From NCBI RefSeq assembly GCF_039602135.1, contig NZ_CP125942.1, positions 310,001 through 374,000 of the forward strand: a DNA stretch of 64,000 bases. The letters are read 5' to 3'. Of this stretch, positions 52,810 through 62,127 are shown in pieces. The stretch's first letter is position 1. Each line of letters opens with the position of its first letter. This stretch comes from Glutamicibacter sp. B1 (GTDB lineage: Bacteria; Actinomycetota; Actinomycetes; Actinomycetales; Micrococcaceae). The notes under the pieces were generated by a model, which was not told where the DNA came from, searched no databases, and was given only the letters and a program-made list of their open reading frames with translations. A program made the translations under genes and the position numbers.

Positions 52810-53394
52810 ATGAAACGGGCGCTGCCTCTGTCCCTAGCTTTAGTCCTTGGGGTTTGTTCCTGCACTACCCCGGTTTCTCAATTGAAGCTTCCAGAGCAGA
52901 CTCCCACCGCGATCAATTCCGAAGTCCTCACAGACGAAACCACTGAAGAGTCAGAGGGCGGCTTCGACGACATCCTTGATTACTTCCCTCCAATGATTGC
53001 CTTCGGCTCTAAGATCATGAACCACGATGGACTTGCGGAATCCATGCGGGATCCCGAAGTTGATTTCTTTGACAAAAATGGGTTTATCTCTGGTGCGGGT
53101 TCGGTAAATACCTATCGGGTGGATGACGAAGGCAATCCCCAAGGTGAGCATATGGTGTTTACGAGCGTGGCGGGGCAGAAAAATCTGGTGCTGGTTGCAT
53201 GCCAAGGCGTAGGAAGTGTTCTCATCCGTGCTGAAAAAGACGGAGAAACTGTGGCAGAAAAATCTCTGGACTGTTCGATACCGGCCACAGAATTGAGCAT
53301 GGAATTCACCATAGCCCAAGGTGGCGATGTTTGGGTTGTCCAGGAACCAAGCTCAGATACTCGTGGGATCTATGAAGTAATGATCTACAGCTAA
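52810..53394 (+). CDS. putative lipoprotein of unknown function
   Basis: 194 residues from ATG at 52810 (TTGGAG upstream). Short signal peptide with Cys residues in GVCSCTTP forming a plausible lipobox. A Thr/Glu-rich linker (~30-50) precedes a domain with NGFISGAGSVNTYRV, KNLVLVACQGVGSVLIRAEKDGE, LDCSIPATELSMEFTIAQGGDVWVV. The central strand pattern resembles small beta-sandwich lipoproteins. I recognise no family. It ends just before the TPP riboswitch; no link is implied. Confidence 0.65.
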   Translation: MKRALPLSLALVLGVCSCTTPVSQLKLPEQTPTAINSEVLTDETTEESEGGFDDILDYFPPMIAFGSKIMNHDGLAESMRDPEVDFFDKNGFISGAGSVNTYRVDDEGNPQGEHMVFTSVAGQKNLVLVACQGVGSVLIRAEKDGETVAEKSLDCSIPATELSMEFTIAQGGDVWVVQEPSSDTRGIYEVMIYS

Positions 53395-53421
53395 GCCTGA
53401 AGTGTGCTACTAATGGGAACA

Positions 53422-53500
53422 GTGACACGGGGTGCCGCACGGCGGCTGAGAGAACACCCGTTGAACCTGATCCAGTTAGTACTGGCGAAGGGAATGTCAT
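53422..53500 (+). promoter_or_regulatory. TPP (THI-box) riboswitch
   Basis: TGACA pairs with TGTCA to close P1. Inside are CGGGGTGCC, GGCTGAGA, ACACCCG, TTGAACCTGATCCAGTTAGTACTGGCGAAGGGA. The CTGAGA and the CCTGATC...GCGAAGGGA blocks are invariant thiamin-pyrophosphate-binding elements. It lies about 90 bases before the SDR gene, so thiamin pyrophosphate should shut the SDR/monooxygenase operon down. Confidence 0.97.
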
Positions 53501-53591
53501 AGATTCTGCGTACGCGTGTACCTTTACAGGGCGAACCGTTCGCGTCTTTGGCTACTTCTCCTTCGCCAACAGACGCCAAGGAGTTCACACG

Positions 53592-54392
53592 ATGAGCACG
53601 GACACTCAAACAACGACCCACCCTATTTCCCTGCCATTGGAAGAACAAGTAGTTCTGATCACCGGCGGTGCCCGGGGACTTGGCGCAGCCATCAGCAATG
53701 CTTTCCTCGGTGCTGGCGCGAAAGTTGTAATCAACTACAACACCTCGGCGCAGGCCGCTGAAGAGCTCGTTGCGCGTTATCCGCAGCATGCCCTCGCTAT
53801 TCAGGCCGATGTCCGTGACGAAGCAGGACTGAAGGCAATGGTTGCTGAAGCGAAGGAACACTTCGACGCGCCAGTAACAACACTGGTGAATAACGCCTTG
53901 GTAGATTTCTCCTTTAATGGAGATGCCCGTTCCACCGCGGACGCCATTTCGTCCGAGGAACTCAGTGCACAATTTGCTGGCTCGGTGCTGGCCCCGGTGG
54001 CCGCCATTCAATCCGTACTTCCAGGAATGCGTGAAGTTGGTTTTGGACGCATCATCAATATCGGAACCAATCTGTTCCAGCACCCAGTGGTTCCCTACCA
54101 TGACTACACGGCTACCAAGGCAGCGTTATTGTCCTTGACGCGAACCTTTGCCGATGACCTTGGGCCGGAAGGAATCAACGTCAACATGGTCTCCGGTGGA
54201 CTATTGCGTACCACGGATGCTTCAGCAGCGACTCCGGAAGCAGTATTTGACCTGATTGCTTCAGGAACCCCCTTGCGTCGAGTGACCACTCCCGAAGAAT
54301 TATCCGATGCCGTGCTGTTCTTTGCTTCCCCGCTCTCTCGTGGTGTGACGGGACAGAACCTGATTGTTGATGGCGGGTTGGTGAAAGGTTGA
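53592..54392 (+). CDS. SDR-family oxidoreductase under TPP-riboswitch control
   Basis: 266 residues, classical SDR. The cofactor loop is VVLITGGARGLGAAIS, NNAL follows, and the catalytic YxxxK is YTATK. The catalytic serine position 13 residues before that Tyr is Thr (INIGTN). The C-terminus GQNLIVDGG is typical. FabG-like by fold, but its position behind a TPP riboswitch and translational overlap with a DszA-like monooxygenase mean it most likely acts on a thiamin-related alcohol or aldehyde. GCCAAGGAG precedes the ATG. Confidence 0.87.
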   Translation: MSTDTQTTTHPISLPLEEQVVLITGGARGLGAAISNAFLGAGAKVVINYNTSAQAAEELVARYPQHALAIQADVRDEAGLKAMVAEAKEHFDAPVTTLVNNALVDFSFNGDARSTADAISSEELSAQFAGSVLAPVAAIQSVLPGMREVGFGRIINIGTNLFQHPVVPYHDYTATKAALLSLTRTFADDLGPEGINVNMVSGGLLRTTDASAATPEAVFDLIASGTPLRRVTTPEELSDAVLFFASPLSRGVTGQNLIVDGGLVKG

Positions 54393-55717
54393 GCCAGAAG
54401 AAACAAGTTCACCTGAATCTATTTATTTACGGCACAGGCCACCACCAGGCCGCTTGGCGAGCCGAAGAGTCGGCTGCCGAAAAGCTCTCCGAAGCCCAGT
54501 ACTACATCAATCTTGCTCAGATCGCTGAGCAGGGTTTGCTGGATGCAGTGTTCTTTGCAGATGGGCAAGCTGTGTCGCCCGAAGCAGCGCAAGCAGGACC
54601 CACCTGGTTCTTTGAACCTGTGACCCTGTTGTCGGCGATCAGCCAATGCACGAGGAACATCGGGTTGGTCTGCACCATTTCTGCGAGCTTTTATTCACCT
54701 TTTCATGCCGCGCGTATGCTCGGAAGCCTGCAACATCTCTCCCAAGGGCGGGCCGGGATTAACGTGGCGACGAGCATGTGGGACACCGAAGCTCAGAACC
54801 ATTCGCTGACGGAATTGCCGGCCCACGCTCAACGTTATGCCAGAGCTACCGAGTTCATCGATGTCTTACGTCAGCTGTGGGAATCTTATCCGCACCAAGC
54901 AGTTCAGATTGACCGGGCTGGCGATTTCACAATCGCGAATCAACTTCAAGAGATCAATCATGAAGGTCAGCACTTCTCGGTGCGCGGACCGTTAAACATG
55001 CCTAACTCTGAACACGGAGAACCAGTCCTTTTCCAGGCAGGATCTTCGCCCGCGGGACGTGAATTGGCAGCGACTCATGCCGAGGCAATATATTCAGTAG
55101 CCGCGGATCAGCAGATGGCTGCAGAATTTGCTCAGGATATTTCTGAACGCACCAGTGCTTTGGGCAACCAGAGGTCGCGGGCATTGATCATGCCGGGATT
55201 GGTGACTTATGTGGGGCGTACGCTCGAAGAAGCCAAAGCAAAACAACGTGAGCTCAACGAGTTACTGCCGGTTGAGGATGCATTACGCCAGCTTGGCGTA
55301 TTCCTGCAACAAGACACGAGCCTGTGGCCACTCGATGAGCCTGTTCCAGCGCTGCCACCCTTGGCAGAATTCACCGGACCGGCAGGGCGGTACACCACGA
55401 TCTTGCGACTCATCGAATTGCATCAACCTACCGTTCGAGAGCTCTTGGGCTTGTTGGCCGCTGGGGGAGGACACTGCACGATGGTGGGGACCCCGGAAAT
55501 GATTGTGGACGAGATGGAAGATTGGCTAGACAGTGGGGCTGCAGATGGGTTTAACCTGATGCCGCCTTCTCTGCCTGGATCTTTAGAAGACTTTATTGAC
55601 TTAGTGATTCCAGAACTACAGCGGCGTGGACGATTCCGTACCCGTTACGAATCAACTACGTTGCGTGGCAATCTTGGTCTGACTGTTCCGCAAGAAACGG
55701 TGCTTGCGCCTAGCTAA
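54389..55717 (+). CDS. FMN-dependent monooxygenase (NtaA/SnaA/DszA-like) under TPP-riboswitch control
   Basis: 442 residues. TTG start at 54389 overlaps the SDR stop (TTGA), with GAAAGG upstream. Barrel motifs are LLDAVFFADGQAVSP, PFHAARMLGSLQHLSQGRAGINVATSMWD, EPVLFQAGSSPAGRELAATHAEA and CTMVGTPEMIVDEMEDWL. It is a third DszA-like enzyme in the window but more distant, and the only one without a DszC-like partner. Thiamin control suggests oxidation of a thiamin moiety or degradation product (thiazole or pyrimidine) for salvage. The 3' end overlaps the convergent next gene by four bases. Confidence 0.86.
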   Translation: MSQKKQVHLNLFIYGTGHHQAAWRAEESAAEKLSEAQYYINLAQIAEQGLLDAVFFADGQAVSPEAAQAGPTWFFEPVTLLSAISQCTRNIGLVCTISASFYSPFHAARMLGSLQHLSQGRAGINVATSMWDTEAQNHSLTELPAHAQRYARATEFIDVLRQLWESYPHQAVQIDRAGDFTIANQLQEINHEGQHFSVRGPLNMPNSEHGEPVLFQAGSSPAGRELAATHAEAIYSVAADQQMAAEFAQDISERTSALGNQRSRALIMPGLVTYVGRTLEEAKAKQRELNELLPVEDALRQLGVFLQQDTSLWPLDEPVPALPPLAEFTGPAGRYTTILRLIELHQPTVRELLGLLAAGGGHCTMVGTPEMIVDEMEDWLDSGAADGFNLMPPSLPGSLEDFIDLVIPELQRRGRFRTRYESTTLRGNLGLTVPQETVLAPS

Positions 55718-56745
55718 TTTTGCGGTTGTGCTGCCGGAATTAAACCGGGGAAGTCATTTTCAAAGTAATCCAGAATCTTTTGTGTGGAATAGAAATCTAA
55801 GAGAAATGACTCTTGTAGTGCAAACACATTGCCGCCGCGAATGGACGGCAACAGTCCAAGCGAAGTATCTGTGGTGAACTGTTCAACGGCTTCGGAATCC
55901 GAAGCGAGCAAGAAGGCCACATCTCCTGACACGGACTTTGCTAGCCCGGCGTAACTGGTGAACGCGAAGTCTTCTCGTTCTTGGGCGGAAGTATCAAATT
56001 CTTTGGGCGGATCCGCAACGGTGAAGCCCAGCGCCTCGAAAAGTTGTGCGTGTGGACCGGTGCTTTGGGCTATCGGAGAGATATTTCCTTGATGGTAGGA
56101 AAGGATTGATGCTGTGGTGCCGGCCGGGATCGACAAGGAACGTTTCAAGCCGGCTACACGCCGGTTGATGATGGCGTTATTGCTTGCGGCAGCTTCCTCT
56201 GTGCCAGTGGCTTTGGCTAGATCTGCGCTGAGTGCTGTCCACTTCTCTTCGGTGTAATCGACCAATAACGTTGGTGCGATGTCCTTCAGCTGTTCAAGAT
56301 GAACCAATGCGGAATCGGCGCCTGAGGCCGAGACAATGATCAAATCAGGCTTGCTGTCGCGGATAGCTTCAAGATCAAAATTTCCAATTTCGTAGAGTGC
56401 GTCCACCGAGCGTTTTGAAGCAACTTTGGCCCATTGACTCAAGTAACCGTGCTTTTCCGTAGCAGGGCTTTGCGGCGCTACTGCCGTGGCGATAACTGGG
56501 GCGTTAAGGGCCAGCAAGGATCCTGTCGCCGATACTGAAGTTGAGACGATGCGCTGAGGCTTGGCTGGGATCTTGATGAGATCCCCGGTCTCGTCGGTGA
56601 CCACTCGCGGCCAGTCGTTACTCTCAACGGTGGCAGTGCTGACTTCACGTGCTTCCGGATTTGCCGTTGAATTGCAGGCGCCCAACGAAAATGTCAGAAG
56701 ACAAATCAGCATGGAGGCCACGATTTTCGGCTTGCTTGGACGCAC
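55714..56745 (-). CDS. iron-siderophore ABC transporter substrate-binding lipoprotein
   Basis: 343 residues, FecB/FepB type. Signal peptide with lipobox FSLGACNS. The two-lobe fold shows PQRIVSTSVSATGSLLALNAPVIATAV, NFDLEAIRDSKPDLIIVSASG and FEALGFTVADPP. No permease or ATPase gene adjoins it, so it must share an unlinked transporter. The siderophore-interacting protein lies just upstream on the same strand. Upstream, TTAGG...GCTAAC at about 56804-56818 faintly recalls an iron box. Confidence 0.88.
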   Translation of the reverse strand: MRPSKPKIVASMLICLLTFSLGACNSTANPEAREVSTATVESNDWPRVVTDETGDLIKIPAKPQRIVSTSVSATGSLLALNAPVIATAVAPQSPATEKHGYLSQWAKVASKRSVDALYEIGNFDLEAIRDSKPDLIIVSASGADSALVHLEQLKDIAPTLLVDYTEEKWTALSADLAKATGTEEAAASNNAIINRRVAGLKRSLSIPAGTTASILSYHQGNISPIAQSTGPHAQLFEALGFTVADPPKEFDTSAQEREDFAFTSYAGLAKSVSGDVAFLLASDSEAVEQFTTDTSLGLLPSIRGGNVFALQESFLLDFYSTQKILDYFENDFPGLIPAAQPQN

Positions 56746-56960
56746 TGAGAGTTTCTCCTAGGGCAGGCTCATTTCACGAACTGATCCAGACTATTTCAGA
56801 TCCTTAGGGGAATGCTAACTACGCTTCAACGCGAAATTTACGGCTGACTTGGTTATGTTTTGGCGGAAAACTGCCGAATACGTGCTGGAGATCATCGAAA
56901 AGAAGCAACGATGAGTGCCGTTCTAGCTTTGTTGAGCCCCTTACTTCAGGACCAATGGGT

Positions 56961-58127
56961 CTAGCTGTGCAACCTGTTTTCTCGCAAGGTCCAGTATGAG
57001 GAGATATGTGATGCATGCTTGTTTAGGTGCCAGTATTCGGTGATCCGGTGAATAGCTTTAATCGTGGATCTTTCGGCATGGGCAATGACTCCCACTTGCC
57101 CTGCTGGAAGTGGGAGCGCTTGGAGCGCAACGGGAAGCACGTTGCTTTTGCCAGCGGGGACTTGATCACGAGGGAGCCACCGTAAAACAACGCCTTCTGG
57201 ATGTTTCACGTCAAACATTGCGTTTTCGTCGGCCACTTCCAACAGTGCTACGCCCGAGGCGCTTGACGGTAAGGCCTCCAAAATTTTGGCGATGGCAGGA
57301 AGCCCCGCTTCATCGGCGGCAAGAACGTAATAGCTGGCAGTGAGCGAGAGCGAAGATTTGCTACGCGCCGGTGAGATCACTATCGGGTCTCCTGGCTGTG
57401 CATTTCCTGCCCAATGTCCAACGGTTCCTGGCGACCCATGGATGACAAAATCTATGGCCAGCTCATTAAGTGTGGGGTCGACCCAGCGAATGGTATAGGA
57501 CTTTGAGCGAGGCATCTGTTCTCGAGGCAAACGATGGCGCAGGGCTCGCAGATCATAAGGTGGGACGAGGCCCAACGCGGGGTCAGCGACGACAACTTTG
57601 ACGTACTCATCGAGGGCAGCGTTGGAGCGATATCCATCAAGATTCGGAGCGCTGGCGATGAGCCGCACCATTTGGTCGTTGAGCCGTTCTACCCTCGTGA
57701 TGGTCAATATATGCTGCTCAACCTTGGTGCGCGGCGTATCCAACAATCCTAGTGCTGGCGAGTACTTTGTCAGTGGTTCTTCAGTGACGGTCGGCGGTAG
57801 GGCCGGAGGCATCGTTGGTGAAGATGAGCCTGATGCATGATGGTGATGAGCGAAGGATGTGCGGAGTGTTTTATCTAAAACTTTGCGCGCAGCAACCAGT
57901 GCGGCTGCTGAACCAGCGCGTTGTGCGGCGGCCAGTAGTTCATCGGTTTCTTGCTCATTGAGGAATTGGCCGGATCCGATGGTTCGATACAGTTCTTCCT
58001 TGGCCGCTGCGTACCCAGCTTTCGCTCCCGCCTTCTCGGCCATGGCTAAAACTTCTAATACGAGGCCTTCTTTTGGAGAGGCAGAGAACTGTGCTCCGTA
58101 GCCGCGGTGCTTGTGGTGCTTAGACAT
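56961..58127 (-). CDS. siderophore-interacting protein (FAD-dependent ferric reductase) with N-terminal extension
   Basis: 388 residues. The SIP domain covers residues ~125-388: ILTITRVERLNDQMVRLIASAP, the FAD-binding SKSYTIRWVD, DFVIHGSPGTVGHWAGNAQPGD, the NAD(P) region YYVLAADEAGLPAIAKIL, and the C-terminal HISSYWTLREN in place of the common SGYWR. It reduces ferric siderophores in the cytosol to release iron. An extra ~100-residue helical N-terminus (EVLAMAEKAGAKAGYAAAKEELYRTIG ...) and a His-rich HHHH linker are unusual and may mediate interaction or metal binding. Confidence 0.88.
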   Translation of the reverse strand: MSKHHKHRGYGAQFSASPKEGLVLEVLAMAEKAGAKAGYAAAKEELYRTIGSGQFLNEQETDELLAAAQRAGSAAALVAARKVLDKTLRTSFAHHHHASGSSSPTMPPALPPTVTEEPLTKYSPALGLLDTPRTKVEQHILTITRVERLNDQMVRLIASAPNLDGYRSNAALDEYVKVVVADPALGLVPPYDLRALRHRLPREQMPRSKSYTIRWVDPTLNELAIDFVIHGSPGTVGHWAGNAQPGDPIVISPARSKSSLSLTASYYVLAADEAGLPAIAKILEALPSSASGVALLEVADENAMFDVKHPEGVVLRWLPRDQVPAGKSNVLPVALQALPLPAGQVGVIAHAERSTIKAIHRITEYWHLNKHASHISSYWTLRENRLHS

Positions 58128-58333
58128 GGTTTGCCCCTTAGCTTCGCTGTCGTGAGAATCAGCTCTTTAGCCTGAGTATGGGCGAAACAGGGCGAGCAAA
58201 ACAAGTGGTTTTAAAGCAAGCTACTGGGTTTGTGGAAGAGGTGGAAGGCAGAGTGCTTGACTGATTTTCGTGGAGGCTATTCGATATTCGATTCATTCGA
58301 CAATGTCAGTGAGGAGTAACTAAAATTAGCCGC

Positions 58334-58681
58334 ATGTCTGATTCTTTGCCGCCGTGCCCTCAGTGCTCCAGCGAGTACACCTATGAACTCGATGCTTTGT
58401 TGGTCTGCCCAGAATGCGCTCATGAATGGAACGCAGAAGCCGAAGCGTCGGAACCGAGCGAAACCGTCATCAAGGATGCCGTCGGCAACGTCCTGCAGGA
58501 TGGTGATACCGTGAGCATCACCAAGACCATGAAGGTCAAGGGCGCACAGAGCGCCTTGAAGGCCGGCACCAAGGTGCGCAATATTCGTTTGACTCCTGGC
58601 TCTGGTGATCACGATATCGCGGCCAAGGTCGACGGCTTCGGACAGATGGAACTGAAGTCTTCTATCGTCAAGAAGATCTAA
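58334..58681 (+). CDS. PhnA/YjdM-family zinc-ribbon protein
   Basis: 115 residues. The N-terminal zinc ribbon has CPQC at 8-11 and CPEC about 17 residues later. The C-terminal PhnA domain is [41 protein letters not shown]. Despite the historical name the family (YjdM) is not established in phosphonate breakdown. Monocistronic, with a hairpin terminator after it. Confidence 0.93.
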   Translation: MSDSLPPCPQCSSEYTYELDALLVCPECAHEWNAEAEASEPSETVIKDAVGNVLQDGDTVSITKTMKVKGAQSALKAGTKVRNIRLTPGSGDHDIAAKVDGFGQMELKSSIVKKI

Positions 58682-58703
58682 TCAATAAAGCTAATTGCTA
58701 ACT

Positions 58704-58736
58704 GCAGCCCGCTCTCTATAAGGAGGCGGGCTGTTT
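58704..58736 (+). terminator. terminator after the PhnA-like gene
   Basis: Stem CAGCCCGC / GCGGGCTG with a 14-base loop, followed by TTTCT. Confidence 0.85.
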
Positions 58737-58838
58737 CTGACTTAAAGCCACGTGTGACCGCGCAGTTCGTGATTGACTTGCGCCTTTAATAAGGGGCAGA
58801 CTCAACTTGGACGGTATGACACCAGCGAGGGGACGAAC

Positions 58839-60221
58839 GTGGGCACTGATAAGGCAATTGACAAGCTCGACACCATCGTCATCGGTTGGGGCAAAGGCGG
58901 CAAAACACTGGCAGGTGTTTTGGCACGTGCTGGCGAAAAGGTAGCCATCGTTGAACAGTCCGCACAAATGTATGGCGGCACCTGTATCAATATTGGATGT
59001 GTTCCCACCAAGACGCTGATTCATGATGCTGAGCAAGTCGGTGGTGGCGAGCCAGATCCTCAACGATTTGAACGTGCCGTGCAGCGTCGAGATGATCTGA
59101 CCGCGATGCTGCGAGCCAAAAATTATTCGATGCTCAATGACCTGGAATCGACGCTGGTAATTACCGGGCATGCTAGCTTTATTGACCCTAAAACTATCGT
59201 GGTGCGCACCGAACAAGAAGAGCTAGAACTGAGCGCGGAACGCATCATTATTAATACCGGAGCACAACCTGCCATTCCGAAAATTGAGGGTGCGCAGATC
59301 ACCGGCCGAGTCCATGATTCCACTAGCATTCAGCATGCGCCATTGCCTGCCTCCCTTATTGTTGTGGGTGGCGGATACGTAGGTGTCGAGTTCGCTTCAA
59401 TGTTTGGCCAGTTTGGCAGTAAAGTCACGGTGCTAGATCGCGGGCAACGGGCGCTATCCAAAGAAGATGCCGACGTGGCCGCCGAAGTGCAGTCCTGCCT
59501 TGAAGACGCCAACGTAACGATCCTTAGCCATGCGCAGGTGAACGAGATTTCCCAAGATGATTCTTCGGCAACAGTCAGTTTTGAAGTGGATGGAGAACGC
59601 CAGCAACTTTCTGCTGAGGCCGTACTCGTAGCTTTGGGGCGCACTCCAGCAACTGATGGACTGAACCTGCAGGCCGCCGGAGTTCAGACTGGTGAGCGAG
59701 GCGAAATCGTGGTGGATGAATTCTTAGCCACGAACGTTGAAGGAATTTACGCGCTGGGCGACGTGAGAGGCGGCCAGCAGTTTACCTACGTCTCCCTTGA
59801 TGACCACCGAGTGCTGGCCAACCATCTACTGGGCGATGGAACTCGTAGCATTCGAGATCGAGAAGCCGTGCCCTATACGATTTTCTGCACACCGCCGCTG
59901 TCAAGGGTAGGGCTGAGCGAAGATCAGGCACGGGCTGAAGGTCGGGATATCAAGATCGCAGTGAAGAAGGCCGCGGCCGTTGCCGCAATGCCGCGTCCTA
60001 AGATCGTTGGTGACCCGCGAGGCATCATCAAATTTGTGGTCGACGCGCACAGCGACCAGATCCTGGGTGCGGCACTCATGCATGTCGATTCCCAGGAAGT
60101 GATCAACCTGGTGGCAATGGCTATCAGGGTAAAAATGACCGCAACCCAATTGAAAGACCAGATCTTCACCCATCCATCCTCTACGGAAGCGATCAACGAG
60201 GTGCTCGGCGAGCTGCGGTAG
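58839..60221 (+). CDS. RclA-like pyridine nucleotide-disulfide oxidoreductase
   Basis: 460 residues from GTG at 58839 with GAGGGGAC upstream; the in-frame extension to 58773 looks non-coding. FAD fold TIVIGWGKGGKTLAG; redox Cys49 and Cys54 in GGTCINIGCVPTKTLIHDAE; NADP fold IVVGGGYVGVEFASMFGQFGSKV; YALGDVRGGQQFTYVSLDDHR; PLSRVGLSEDQARAEG; and the dimer-interface DQIFTHPSSTEA. The motif order and TYVSLDD block match RclA-type enzymes, which defend against hypohalous acids and copper. Mercuric reductase is less likely because the C-terminal Cys pair is absent. Confidence 0.87.
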   Translation: MGTDKAIDKLDTIVIGWGKGGKTLAGVLARAGEKVAIVEQSAQMYGGTCINIGCVPTKTLIHDAEQVGGGEPDPQRFERAVQRRDDLTAMLRAKNYSMLNDLESTLVITGHASFIDPKTIVVRTEQEELELSAERIIINTGAQPAIPKIEGAQITGRVHDSTSIQHAPLPASLIVVGGGYVGVEFASMFGQFGSKVTVLDRGQRALSKEDADVAAEVQSCLEDANVTILSHAQVNEISQDDSSATVSFEVDGERQQLSAEAVLVALGRTPATDGLNLQAAGVQTGERGEIVVDEFLATNVEGIYALGDVRGGQQFTYVSLDDHRVLANHLLGDGTRSIRDREAVPYTIFCTPPLSRVGLSEDQARAEGRDIKIAVKKAAAVAAMPRPKIVGDPRGIIKFVVDAHSDQILGAALMHVDSQEVINLVAMAIRVKMTATQLKDQIFTHPSSTEAINEVLGELR

Positions 60222-60254
60222 GGCGAAGCTGCAGGCTCGATTCCTGCTCGTCAG

Positions 60255-60401
60255 GTGCACGAAACACTCATGGCTGTTTTGAACTCCAACTGGGCCGCTG
60301 TTGCACCGAGTGATCAGTGGGAGACTGCCGTGGAATCAGGCACTTCCTTGGCGGGGGATAACCTCATTGAATCTGCGGCACGTGGTCGCACTACTGCCTA
60401 A
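60255..60401 (+). CDS. possible small ORF after the RclA-like gene
   Basis: In the same frame as the RclA-like gene but after its TAG, 59 codons follow without a stop. A GTG at 60255 (AGGT context) or ATG at 60270 could start a 42-48 residue product ([18 protein letters not shown]...). Codon character is coding-like, but I recognise no family and the ribosome-binding site is weak. It may be a relic C-terminus. It overlaps the end of the convergent gene by four bases. Confidence 0.3.
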   Translation: MHETLMAVLNSNWAAVAPSDQWETAVESGTSLAGDNLIESAARGRTTA

Positions 60402-61048
60402 GCAGAGGTGGTTACGCTGGCCGAACTGATCAGTTCGGCCAGCTGTGCCCGCGGCTGGTTCGCGCCAAAAGCTGGTTGCCCTGGCTGCAGGCGCATGCCT
60501 TCGGCGAGGCTGCCAATGACTAATGGATCAAAACCGAAGGCATCGATGAGAGCAGCAACCTGCTGTACGTCTGCGACATCGTTCCCGGCCACCGCAATGG
60601 CCTTGCGTGCGGCACCGGCTGGGCGAGCTTCTTCCTCTAGGTCGTGATAACCCATGTGGTTGAACGCCTTGACGACACGTGATGCTGGAAGGAAATCCTG
60701 AATGAGTTCGCTGGTGGAGACTGCCGGTCCATTGAGATCTTCACGAATCCCATCGGTCTCCCACCAATAGTTCATCGCATCAATTACCAGCTTGCCCGAC
60801 AATTGCTCAGTAGGAATGCTCTGATACTTACCTAAAGGCAGGGCCAAGATGACGATGTCCGCTTCACTGGCAGCTGTCATTGCATCAACTGCCACGGCAC
60901 CCGGGGTCAGGATCTCGATAGTCAACGCAATGGCGCTGGGATCACCAGATCCTGCGATGAGAACCTCGTGGCCTGCCTTGATAGCTAGCCGTGCCAGCGC
61001 GGTACCAATTTTTCCGGCGCCAAGAATGCCTATTGTCAGCTGTTCCAT
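60398..61048 (-). CDS. NADPH-dependent F420 reductase-like oxidoreductase
   Basis: 216 residues, F420-oxidored (NADP-binding) family. The nucleotide loop [73 protein letters not shown] and [18 protein letters not shown] are typical. Classical members transfer hydride between F420 and NADP; many bacterial homologues act without F420. It is 20 bases downstream of a luciferase-like gene on the same strand, suggesting an electron-supply partnership. Confidence 0.87.
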   Translation of the reverse strand: MEQLTIGILGAGKIGTALARLAIKAGHEVLIAGSGDPSAIALTIEILTPGAVAVDAMTAASEADIVILALPLGKYQSIPTEQLSGKLVIDAMNYWWETDGIREDLNGPAVSTSELIQDFLPASRVVKAFNHMGYHDLEEEARPAGAARKAIAVAGNDVADVQQVAALIDAFGFDPLVIGSLAEGMRLQPGQPAFGANQPRAQLAELISSASVTTSA

Positions 61049-61068
61049 GATCTTTCCTTCGTGGGTGC

Positions 61069-62127
61069 TTATCGCGTTGCGGTGGCGGTCTGCTCGGCGA
61101 GCATTTCTCTTACCAGTGGAATGACCTTGTTTCCGTAAAGCTCAACGGCATGCAGTCGCGCGCCAGCTTCTACTGCGCCGCCAGTGTAGATCAGATCAAA
61201 GCGGCCGATATCCAAGGTTTTGATGGTCTGAGCAATCTTGCGGGCGACAGTTTCCGGGGAGCCAATATAGAGCGAACCTTCACTGGCTTCGTGTTCAAAC
61301 TCTTCACGGCTCATCGCAGGCCATCCGCGCGTTGCGCCGATCCGATCGCGCTGGGCCTTGTAAGCATCAAACATGTACTTGCGAGCGAGCTCATCAGTGT
61401 CGGCTACGAAACCGGGGGAGTGCAGGCCTACCGGAGTGCTTTGATGGCCGAACTGTTCATTGGCCCGGCGGTAAAGGTCTATATACGGTGCAAAGCGTTC
61501 TGGTGAGCCACCGATCACGGCCAGCATCATGCGGAAGCCATAGTGTGCTGTACGGATGACTGATTGCGGGGATCCTCCAACGCCGACCCACGTGCGAAGC
61601 CGTCCGGACTCAGTCTTCGGAAAGACATTCATGTCCACTAAGCTGGCACGTTTGCTGCCGTGCCACGTTACAGGTTTCTCATCGAGCAGCTTGTGGAACA
61701 GGTCAATTTTCTCGTCAAAGAGTATTTCGTAGTCGGACATGTCATAACCGAAAAGTGGGAAAGATTCGGTGAAAGAACCACGCCCCAGCATGACTTCGGC
61801 ACGTCCATTGGAAAGTGCATCAACAGTAGCGAAGCGCTGGTAGACGCGTACCGGATCGTCTGAGGATAATACTGTCACCCCGGAGCTGAGACGGATGTTT
61901 TCGGTAGCGGTGGCAATGCCCGCCAACACCGTTTCGGGGCTGGAAATCGCATACTCGGGACGATGGTGTTCACCAACTGCAATGACGTCTACACCTGCCT
62001 GGTCTGCGACGATCGCTTCTTGCACGGTGGCGCGGATTGCTTGTGCCTGAGTTACTAAGTGTCCCGCTGAGCTGGGTACATCGCCAAAAGTGTCGATACC
62101 AAATTCGATATTCTCGATGGCGGTCAT
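61069..62127 (-). CDS. LLM-class flavin-dependent oxidoreductase
   Basis: 352 residues from ATG at 62127 with GGAGG eight bases upstream; the longer reading to 62163 covers that ribosome-binding site. Bacterial-luciferase fold: [73 protein letters not shown] and [20 protein letters not shown]. It belongs to the alkanal-monooxygenase-like (single-component-like) branch, distinct from the DszA-like genes. First gene of an operon with the F420-reductase-like protein. Cofactor (FMN or F420) cannot be told from sequence by eye. Confidence 0.88.
   Translation of the reverse strand: MTAIENIEFGIDTFGDVPSSAGHLVTQAQAIRATVQEAIVADQAGVDVIAVGEHHRPEYAISSPETVLAGIATATENIRLSSGVTVLSSDDPVRVYQRFATVDALSNGRAEVMLGRGSFTESFPLFGYDMSDYEILFDEKIDLFHKLLDEKPVTWHGSKRASLVDMNVFPKTESGRLRTWVGVGGSPQSVIRTAHYGFRMMLAVIGGSPERFAPYIDLYRRANEQFGHQSTPVGLHSPGFVADTDELARKYMFDAYKAQRDRIGATRGWPAMSREEFEHEASEGSLYIGSPETVARKIAQTIKTLDIGRFDLIYTGGAVEAGARLHAVELYGNKVIPLVREMLAEQTATATR

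Noticed and set aside
53391..54101. Long minus-strand open frame opposite the TPP riboswitch and SDR
   Set aside because: It lies antisense to a clear riboswitch and a clear SDR and has no recognisable protein features.
56804..56820. Possible IdeR/DtxR box upstream of the siderophore-binding lipoprotein
   Set aside because: TTAGG and GCTAAC are present, but spacing and flanks do not fit the 19-bp consensus in either register. Too weak to list as a site.
60231..60247. Hairpin GCAGG-CTCGATT-CCTGC resembling a tRNA T-arm
   Set aside because: No anticodon arm, D arm or acceptor stem is present around it, and the loop starts CTC rather than TTC. It is probably chance.
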